From the NCBI GenBank assembly GCA_021735285.1, contig JAIPHI010000131.1:1-7572 (forward strand): a DNA stretch of 7,572 nt, read 5' to 3'. Shown piece after piece: positions 1 through 4,143 of this stretch. The notes under the pieces were generated by a model. The model had not been told where the DNA came from. It did no database searches and saw only the letters and a list, made by a program, of their open reading frames with translations. How positions within the stretch are numbered: position 1 is the first letter of the stretch; each line of letters begins with the position of its first letter. Made by a program: the position numbers and the translations under genes. The stretch comes from Fidelibacterota bacterium (GTDB lineage Bacteria; Fidelibacterota; UBA2242; JAFGTP01).

Positions 1-116
1 CCTCTTAACACCTTAGCAATCTCCGAAGCAATTCTACCAAGTACTTTATCACTTGCATCTACAACATACCATTTTTTTTCTATTTCATCTTTTTTGGGAA
101 AATATGTATCAAACAT
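1..116 (-). CDS. rplM: Ribosomal protein L13 (50S subunit), N-terminal 38 codons, cut by window edge
   Basis: I translated this stretch by eye because it is too short for normal ORF calling. The minus strand from the ATG at 116-114 encodes MFDTYFPKKDEIEKKW, then YVVDASDKVLGRIASEIAKV and LRG, reading openly off the left edge. KKWYVVDA followed by a D-K-V-L-G-R-(I/L)-A-S core and IAKVLRG is the classic N-terminus of bacterial uL13, an early-assembling 23S rRNA-binding protein of the large subunit. Full-length L13 is about 140-150 residues, so roughly three quarters lies outside. The start is supported by AGGAAA (127-122) a few bases upstream and by agreement with the family's N-terminus. rplM is normally followed by rpsI (S9), which would lie to the left of the window. 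It sits 91 nt after pyrC on the same strand and probably has its own promoter (160-188). Confidence 0.93.
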   Translation of the reverse strand, partial: MFDTYFPKKDEIEKKWYVVDASDKVLGRIASEIAKVLR

Positions 117-159
117 TCTTTTTTCCTATTTCCTAATTTCAACTTAAAAAAAGCGTGAA

Positions 160-188
160 AATTTACAATCTGATTATTTTGATATCAA
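160..188 (-). promoter_or_regulatory. Candidate sigma70-type promoter for rplM
   Basis: Between the pyrC stop and the rplM ATG, the minus strand has TTGATA (188-183, 5/6 match to TTGACA), a 17-nt spacer and TAAATT (165-160, 4/6 match to TATAAT). Initiation would fall near position 153 and give a leader of about 37 nt carrying the AGGAAA ribosome site. The -35 hexamer is embedded in the perfect 10-bp palindrome TTGATATCAA (179-188). In such AT-rich DNA, 4/6 and 5/6 matches are common, so this rests on spacing and position. No hairpin-plus-U-tract terminator lies between pyrC and rplM, so read-through from the pyr genes is also possible. Confidence 0.4.
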
Positions 189-207
189 GGTTTTAAATTA
201 AATTTTT

Positions 208-1500
208 CTATATTTCTATCACTTTATTGCCAATTATCACTTTTTTTACTCTGCCGGTTAGCTCCTGGCCAATAAAAGGCGTATTGGAAGAACGGGATTC
301 AATATTCTTTTCATTAAAGACCCACCACTCATCAGTATCAAAAAGCGTGAACTCCGCTCTTTCTCCTGTTTTAAAACAGGGTAGCTCTATATCTATGATA
401 GCAGCCGGCATAGTAGTCATTTTTTTAATTAGCTCGATCAGTGATAATTGGTCTTCATGAACCAGCTTCGTCATTACCAGCCCAAAAGCACTTTCCAAAC
501 CTATCATTCCATAGGCAGCCAGATCCAGAGAGGTCTCCTTTCGATTATAAGTATGCGGGGCATGATCAGTAGCAATTGCATCAATGGTACCATCTTTGAG
601 TCCTTCTACCAAAGCCTGTCTGTCACTTTCCGACCTTAAGGGTGGAGCGACTTTCCCCAGAGTATTAAAAGAATGCATATATTCATCGGTCAAACTCAAA
701 TGATGGGGCGTCACCTCGGCAGTCACTCTGACTCCTTTTTCTTGGGCGGCCCTGATCAGATCAACCGAACCCTTAGCAGTGACATGTGGTATATGTAATT
801 TGGCGCCGGTAAATTCTGCCAATCTGAGGTCCCGATAGATCATGATTTCTTCTGCAATAGTAGGATTACCTCTCAGCCCTGTTGTTGTGGATACTATACT
901 TTCATTAATAATTCCCTGATTTTTTAAATCCTGGTCTTCGGAATGATTGATTATTGGTTTATCCACCAGCTTGGAATATTCAAGTGCGTTGCGCATGATC
1001 TGGGAATTTTCAACCGGATTTCCGTCATCAGAAAACGCAACTGCCCCCACTTCAGCCAATTCTCCGAATTCTGTTAATTCGCGTCCCTTTCTATCAATTG
1101 TAATCGATGCAATCGGCATTACATCTATATCTACCAGCTTGGCTTTTTCTCGAATAAAACGCATCGACTCCTGAGTAGAAAGCGAGGGGTTTGTATTGGG
1201 CATACAACACACTCTGGTAAAGCCTCCTGCCAGAGCTGCCCGGGCCCCAGTAGCAATAGTTTCAGCATCTTCCTGACCGGGTTCTCTTAAATGCGTATGA
1301 AGGTCTATAAAACCTGGCGCAATTTTCAAACCCTTTAGATCAATGACTTTATAGTCATCCTGGGCGTCTATTTCTGCTTTTATTTTTTCAATTTTACCAT
1401 CATTAATCAGAATATCTTGACGTTCTATTTTTTCCTGGCAAGGATCGATCATTTCACCATTTTTTAATAAGAGTTTATCTTTGATTGTGCTTTTCTGCAT
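208..1500 (-). CDS. pyrC: Dihydroorotase, class I amidohydrolase (430 aa)
   Basis: It catalyses the reversible cyclisation of N-carbamoyl-L-aspartate to L-dihydroorotate, step 3 of de novo UMP synthesis, in the cytosol. The short N-terminal beta part (about residues 1-60) leads into the TIM-barrel amidohydrolase domain with the metal motif GFIDLHTHLREPG (H68, H70, substrate-binding R72). Further expected ligands are SDDG (D158/D159, bridging acidic residue of class I enzymes), INHSED (H186), HIPHVT (H239) and IATDHAPH (catalytic D312). The C-terminus TGRVKKVIIGNKVIEI closes the beta sandwich. All catalytic residues are present, so this is an active PyrC rather than the inactive pseudo-DHOase that partners PyrB in some bacteria. 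Length is normal for class I (about 420-430 aa). The ATG at 1500 has GGAG about 7 nt upstream. The pyrB stop lies only 22 nt upstream, so the gene is co-transcribed. Close relatives form ATCase-DHOase complexes, so a physical PyrB-PyrC partnership is plausible (inference). Confidence 0.97.
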   Translation of the reverse strand: MQKSTIKDKLLLKNGEMIDPCQEKIERQDILINDGKIEKIKAEIDAQDDYKVIDLKGLKIAPGFIDLHTHLREPGQEDAETIATGARAALAGGFTRVCCMPNTNPSLSTQESMRFIREKAKLVDIDVMPIASITIDRKGRELTEFGELAEVGAVAFSDDGNPVENSQIMRNALEYSKLVDKPIINHSEDQDLKNQGIINESIVSTTTGLRGNPTIAEEIMIYRDLRLAEFTGAKLHIPHVTAKGSVDLIRAAQEKGVRVTAEVTPHHLSLTDEYMHSFNTLGKVAPPLRSESDRQALVEGLKDGTIDAIATDHAPHTYNRKETSLDLAAYGMIGLESAFGLVMTKLVHEDQLSLIELIKKMTTMPAAIIDIELPCFKTGERAEFTLFDTDEWWVFNEKNIESRSSNTPFIGQELTGRVKKVIIGNKVIEI

Positions 1501-1522
1501 ATTATTCTCCGGCTGATTTGCA

Positions 1523-2440
1523 TTAACTTCCTGATAAAAGAAATAAAACGGCCATCCTGACTGCTACTCCATTCAAAACCTGATCCAGAATAATGGCATT
1601 CTCGCCATCAGCAATAGCCGAATCGATCTCTACCTGTCTATTCATCGGTCCGGGATGTAAAATGGTGATCGGTTTTTGCAAACTGGCCACTCTCTCCAGA
1701 GTGATTCCAAATCTATTCCTATATTCCCTTAAACTGGGGATCAGCCCGCTAGCCTGTCTTTCCTTCTGGATCCGTAAAACATTGACAGCATCCGCAAATT
1801 CAAGAGCCTCATCAACATTGTATGTAACTTTCACATCCAGATCTTCTACACTAACCGGCATAAAAGGGGGAGGAGCACAGAGCATCACATTGGCGCCCAT
1901 GGTCTTTAGTCCATAAATATTAGATAATGCCACCCGGCTATGTTTAATATCGCCAATAATGGCCACATTGAGGTCTTGTACCTGACCAAACTTTTCTTTA
2001 AGTGACATAATATCCAGTAGAGCTTGAGTCGGATGTTCATGCGTTCCATCGCCGGCATTGATGATCACAGCATTCACAAAATCGGCCAGCATTTTCACAG
2101 AGCCGGGAGTGGGATGACGCATAACTACCAGGTCAATTTTCATCGCACAAAGATTTTGAATCGTATCCTTTAAGCTCTCTCCTTTTTGTAAACTACTCGA
2201 AGCAGCAGAGAAGTTCACTGTATCAGCAGATAATCTTTTTTCAGCCAGGGCGAATGAATTCTTGGTGCGGGTCGAAGGTTCAAAAAATAGATTGACAACA
2301 GTAGTGCCTTTTAAGGTCGGCACTTTTTTAACCGGTCTTTCCAGAACTTCACGAAAAGAGAAAGCAGCATCGAAAATTTGGTTAATGTCCGCCTGGGGGA
2401 CATCCTCCAGCCCTAATAAATTTTCTATACTCAAACTCAT
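1523..2440 (-). CDS. pyrB: Aspartate carbamoyltransferase catalytic chain (305 aa)
   Basis: It condenses carbamoyl phosphate with L-aspartate to N-carbamoyl-L-aspartate, the committed step of pyrimidine synthesis. The N-terminal carbamoyl-phosphate domain shows FFEPSTRTKNSF (S56-T57-R58-T59), the SLQKGES loop (K86), MRHPTPG (R108) and DGTHEHPTQALLD (H136, Q139). The aspartate domain shows IKHSRVA (R169), RIQKERQ (R223, Q225) and HPGPMNR (262-268). Length is normal (about 300-310 aa). After HPGPMNR the usual Gly is Gln (Q269), a mild deviation. No pyrI regulatory chain is nearby, so the enzyme probably lacks E. coli-style CTP/ATP allostery; control would come through PyrR. Start ATG at 2440 is preceded by GAAGGGA at a suitable distance. 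The pyrR-pyrB gap is 51 nt with no hairpin or U-tract, so the internal attenuator found in the B. subtilis pyr operon is absent here. Family identity is certain. Confidence 0.98.
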   Translation of the reverse strand: MSLSIENLLGLEDVPQADINQIFDAAFSFREVLERPVKKVPTLKGTTVVNLFFEPSTRTKNSFALAEKRLSADTVNFSAASSSLQKGESLKDTIQNLCAMKIDLVVMRHPTPGSVKMLADFVNAVIINAGDGTHEHPTQALLDIMSLKEKFGQVQDLNVAIIGDIKHSRVALSNIYGLKTMGANVMLCAPPPFMPVSVEDLDVKVTYNVDEALEFADAVNVLRIQKERQASGLIPSLREYRNRFGITLERVASLQKPITILHPGPMNRQVEIDSAIADGENAIILDQVLNGVAVRMAVLFLLSGS

Positions 2441-2491
2441 TATTATTTCCCTTCTATATCTCGCTTACTATGGTTGTAATAATACTTAAAA

Positions 2492-3040
2492 TTACTTTTT
2501 TGCTTCCACCAGTAAAATTTCATCTTTGTCATCGATTTCTTTGACTTTGACCCTGATCTCTTCTTCCGGAGCCGTTTTAAATTCTTTGCCCACAAAATTT
2601 GGCATGATAGGCATTTCTCGATGGCCGCGATCGATTAGAACAGCCAGCTTTATTGAAGCCGGACGCCCCAGGTCTGTGAGGGCATCCAAAGCCGCTCTTA
2701 CAGTCCGACCTGTATATATTACATCATCTACAAGGATAAGTTTTTTATTATCCACATCAAAGGGTATATCAGTTACTTTTAGTTTGGGTAATTTATTCTT
2801 ACTTCTAAAATCATCCCTATACATTACTACATCTAAAATACCGACCGGTACTTCTGTCTTTTCAATATTTTCAATTTCCTCTGCTAATCTTTTGGCAATA
2901 TATTCCCCTCGAGTTCGAATCCCAACAATAGCCAGATTATCAATGCCTTTACATTTTTCAATAATTTCATGTGAGAGGCGAGTAATCATCCTGCCCAGCA
3001 TTTTCGAGTCTGTAACTGTCTTTTTGGTGATAAAATTCAT
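2492..3040 (-). CDS. pyrR: PyrR: pyr mRNA-binding attenuation regulator / uracil phosphoribosyltransferase (182 aa)
   Basis: PyrR is a phosphoribosyltransferase-fold protein that binds a conserved stem-loop in pyr mRNA when UMP is high and PRPP low. Many members also convert uracil plus PRPP to UMP. The sequence has GIRTRGEYIA (40-49), the family-typical YRDD (74-77), the PRPP loop LVDDVIYTGRT (103-113) and the PyrR signature VLIDRGHREMPI followed by GK (134-152). I choose ATG at 3040 because it is preceded by AAAGGAGAG with 5 nt between GGAG and ATG and yields the usual length of about 180 aa. An in-frame TTG at 3085 would add 15 residues that do not resemble the family and would run through the leader element. 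First gene of the pyrR-pyrB-pyrC operon. Its ribosome-binding site lies inside a hairpin (see 3044-3079), pointing to translational autoregulation. Confidence 0.96.
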   Translation of the reverse strand: MNFITKKTVTDSKMLGRMITRLSHEIIEKCKGIDNLAIVGIRTRGEYIAKRLAEEIENIEKTEVPVGILDVVMYRDDFRSKNKLPKLKVTDIPFDVDNKKLILVDDVIYTGRTVRAALDALTDLGRPASIKLAVLIDRGHREMPIMPNFVGKEFKTAPEEEIRVKVKEIDDKDEILLVEAKK

Positions 3041-3043
3041 ACA

Positions 3044-3079
3044 CTCTCCTTTCAAAGAGATAAAATAACCTCTTGAATC
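3044..3079 (-). promoter_or_regulatory. Candidate PyrR-responsive translational switch in the pyrR leader
   Basis: On the transcript, CUCUUU-GAAA-GGAGAG (3059-3044) forms a 6-bp hairpin (two G-U pairs) with a GNRA tetraloop that buries the pyrR Shine-Dalgarno. Just upstream, UUCAAGAG (3077-3070) can instead pair with CUCUUUGAA (3059-3051), giving 8 bp with one bulged U, which frees the SD. The upstream arm lies inside GAUUCAAGAGGUU (3079-3067). This resembles the published PyrR-box consensus ARUCCNGNGAGGYU but lacks one base and has C-to-U and A-to-G changes; the 3' half GAGGUU is exact. The three pairings exclude one another: box bound means SD hidden, box free means SD exposed. This reproduces pyr anti-antiterminator logic at the level of translation. 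The pairings are seen directly. PyrR binding is inferred, and the box's own stem would be weak and rich in G-U pairs. Confidence 0.42.
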
Positions 3080-3109
3080 ACTCAAAATTATGTCATTAGC
3101 TGAAAATAA

Positions 3110-3138
3110 ATTTAATAGATAAGTTGCCTAATTGCCAA
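3110..3138 (-). promoter_or_regulatory. Candidate sigma70-type promoter for pyrR-pyrB-pyrC
   Basis: The minus strand reads TTGGCA (3138-3133, 5/6 match to TTGACA), a 17-nt spacer and TTAAAT (3115-3110, 4/6 match to TATAAT). Transcription would begin near 3103 and give a leader of about 60 nt that is just long enough to hold the SD-switch element. The -35 hexamer is the downstream arm of a perfect inverted repeat (3131-3154), so a repressor bound there would block RNA polymerase. The spacing and position are good, but the base matches alone are not significant in this AT-rich DNA. Confidence 0.35.
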
Positions 3139-3154
3139 TTTTTTATTTGGCAAT
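3131..3154. repeat. Perfect 8-bp inverted repeat overlapping the pyr -35 (operator-like dyad)
   Basis: ATTGCCAA (3131-3138), 8 nt of T/A-rich spacer, then TTGGCAAT (3147-3154). The arms are exact complements and contain the only GC-rich bases in the neighbourhood. No U-tract follows on either strand, so it is not an intrinsic terminator. On the minus strand a second GGCAA (3128-3124) lies just downstream and could compete for the TTGCC arm. Its overlap with the -35 of the candidate pyr promoter suggests an operator, but an RNA hairpin of an upstream-initiated transcript is equally possible. Confidence 0.45.
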
Positions 3155-3451
3155 CTATTGAACTACTTCGGAATCAGAAAATAGAGTAAAAATTGATTTA
3201 TGAAAAATATTACAGAAATTTGTATATAGAGAAAACTATAAAATACTTAGATTAAACAGAGTAACAGAATTTTCTAAGACTAATCCGTTTATTATTGGGG
3301 TCTTCAGAAATTCCAGTGGGGATATAATAAATTTTTCAATCAGAAGACCACATTGTTCTCAAATATAATGGTATAGAACTGATACTTTACGGGCAATAGT
3401 TAGCATATTTTTCCTTCTTTTGAAAGTGTCAATCTATTTCAGGTCGATACA

Positions 3452-3492
3452 CGATATAGAATTCATAATTGGAAATTCTATATTCGATATTC
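3452..3492. repeat. Degenerate heptanucleotide tandem with a 10-bp inverted repeat
   Basis: On the minus strand from 3492 five consecutive 7-mers read GAATATC, GAATATA, GAATTTC, CAATTAT, GAATTCT, all sharing (G/C)AAT in phase. Overlapping this is a perfect dyad on the plus strand: ATATAGAATT (3454-3463), a 10-nt loop, AATTCTATAT (3474-3483). With one bulge the CG at 3452-3453 also pairs with CG at 3485-3486. Heptamer arrays of GAATATC type are, from memory, a common kind of dispersed intergenic repeat in environmental bacterial genomes. I cannot tell from one copy whether this is such a repeat or a protein-binding site. Confidence 0.5.
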
Positions 3493-3513
3493 AAAAATCT
3501 TTTTTTTATTAAT

Positions 3514-3563
3514 CAATCTCCACAGCAATAAAGAATCATACTTATAATTTGACCAATCTCCAC
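3514..3563. repeat. Direct repeat of a 10-mer, 40 bp apart
   Basis: CAATCTCCAC occurs at 3514-3523 and again at 3554-3563. On the minus strand this is GTGGAGATTG in both copies, followed by GTCA and ATTA respectively. The two copies are exact over 10 bp and separated by 30 bp of AT-rich sequence. They adjoin the heptamer tandem and may belong to the same patch of intergenic repeat sequence. No function is evident. Confidence 0.4.
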
Positions 3564-3740
3564 TAATCAATGCATAATGTCGGCAATTAGCTAAATTTAA
3601 AAATTAAAATTATCTAGGGTTTCACGTAGTCTTCTTCGACAGGCTCTTTATTTGTTGGGGGCTTCCTTCCACCATGCTAAAGCCTAATTATTATACGCAT
3701 TTTTAAAGATGTTAGTTTGCTAAACAGAACAATCTTACAA

Positions 3741-3765
3741 CCCCCTTGTTCCCCCTTTAATAAGG
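3741..3765. repeat. Paired poly-C intergenic repeat unit
   Basis: The plus strand has CCCCCTTGTT followed by CCCCCTTTAATAAGG. On the other strand this is AAAGGGGGAACAAGGGGG. From memory, this tandem AAGGGGG motif is a very widespread type of dispersed intergenic repeat in unrelated bacteria, and it tends to generate spurious small ORFs reading 'LKGxxGG'. Exactly that occurs here in a 42-codon frame on the minus strand (3677-3805), which I therefore do not call as a gene. The assignment to a repeat family is pattern memory, not a search result. Confidence 0.4.
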
Positions 3766-3862
3766 ACACTGTTGTTCCTTTTGTTTTGAGGTAACGTAAA
3801 ATCATAGTTTTTTCATTAATTGTGAGCCCGGAGAGTTTTCCCTATGAAGCCTGCTTCGCTTC

Positions 3863-3884
3863 TCCTGTTTGTTTTTTAACAGGA
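3863..3884. repeat. Hairpin, perfect 7-bp stem
   Basis: TCCTGTT (3863-3869), an 8-nt T-rich loop, and AACAGGA (3878-3884) form a perfect 7-bp stem. The plus-strand loop contains six T, but neither strand has a U-run after the stem, so it does not qualify as a terminator. It is immediately next to another small dyad, GAAG-CCTG-CTTC (3846-3857). Both lie inside the segment bounded by the 17-bp inverted repeats. Confidence 0.4.
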
Positions 3885-3958
3885 ATAGATTTTGCTGGAG
3901 GGGGGAGAGGGGTAATCTATCTTTTATTAGCAATTTTGCAAGTAGCTGCTGAATAAAT

Positions 3959-3975
3959 GCCTATAAGAGATAGGC
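3959..3975 (-). terminator. Possible weak terminator downstream of recN
   Basis: On the minus strand GCCTAT, a CTCTT loop and ATAGGC form a perfect 6-bp hairpin followed by ATTTATTC, a short and interrupted T-rich stretch. It is the best stem plus T-rich tail I found downstream of recN, but it lies about 170 nt past the stop codon and the tail is poor. It also overlaps the right arm of the 17-bp inverted repeat, so the hairpin may simply belong to that repeat. Confidence 0.2.
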
Positions 3976-4143
3976 TAAAGCATGGTGCTAATCTCATTTT
4001 TTAATATTTCCTCAATTCATAGTGGAATGCAAGTAACCGTCCAATATACCCGATATGCTTCAGCATAATTAAGGCTAAAATTGATCTACATCTAATTCTA
4101 TTTCATCCTTTATAGTTACGCACCAAATATTTTGAAGACCCTA

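Larger units (their letters stand above)
3670..3987. repeat. Imperfect 17-bp inverted repeats bounding a 318-bp segment
   Basis: The left end CACCATGCTAAAGCCTA (3670-3686) and the reverse complement of the right end, CACCATGCTTTAGCCTA (3971-3987), match at 15 of 17 positions, differing only in two central bases. The segment between them carries poly-C and poly-G strings and two hairpins but no credible gene. The layout resembles a small non-autonomous element such as a MITE, but no target-site duplication is visible next to the arms (CCTTC to the left, CTAAT to the right). They may be two inverted copies of a dispersed repeat instead. Confidence 0.35.
3041..4143. other. 1.1-kb gene-free region between recN and pyrR
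   Basis: No reading frame here on either strand looks like a real protein; the longest I translated is 42 codons. Positions 3041-3140 hold the pyrR leader and candidate promoter. Positions about 3430-3570 hold a heptamer-like tandem with a dyad and a repeated 10-mer. Positions about 3640-3990 hold an inverted 17-mer pair, poly-C and poly-G strings and small hairpins. The rest (about 3160-3425 and 3990-4143) is featureless AT-rich DNA apart from a 7-bp inverted repeat (GGTCTTC 3299-3305 / GAAGACC 3343-3349). The length is notable because the flanking genes overlap or lie tens of bases apart. The mixed, degenerate repeat content suggests accumulated intergenic repeat debris rather than a lost gene (inference). 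Confidence 0.6.

Noticed and set aside
2441..2491. Possible PyrR attenuator between pyrR and pyrB, as in Bacillus
   Set aside because: The 51-nt gap has no stem-loop, PyrR box or U-tract.
2526..3068. A 180-codon open frame on the plus strand, antisense to pyrR, and several shorter plus-strand frames antisense to pyrC, pyrB, recN and nnrED
   Set aside because: They lie opposite well-identified genes, have low-complexity Ser/Ile/Leu-rich translations without recognisable domains, and lack convincing ribosome sites.
3041..3085. Longer PyrR starting at an in-frame TTG at 3085
   Set aside because: The extra 15 residues are not family-like, there is no ribosome site in front of the TTG, and the ATG at 3040 has a strong AAAGGAGAG and gives the normal length.
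3677..3805. A 42-codon minus-strand frame starting MILRYLKTKG
   Set aside because: It has no good Shine-Dalgarno, and its middle (LLKGEQGG) is simply the translation of the poly-G repeat. It also ends inside the left arm of the inverted 17-mer, so it is a repeat by-product.
3897..3912. G-rich stretch on the plus strand that might form a G-quadruplex
   Set aside because: It has only GG, GGGGGG, G and GGGG runs with one-base gaps and lies in repeat debris. There is no gene context that would give it a role, and a stable four-tract quadruplex is not assured.
4054..4065. Small palindrome ATGCTTCAGCAT downstream of recN, considered as terminator
   Set aside because: The stem is only 4-5 bp and no T-run follows on the minus strand.
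4078..4140. Sense-like 21-codon stretch after the RecN stops (same frame, after TAA TAG, reading NIWCVTIKDEIELDVDQF before the next stop)
   Set aside because: It is too short to be significant, has no start codon, and sits behind two tandem stops. RecN already has its full normal length and C-terminus.
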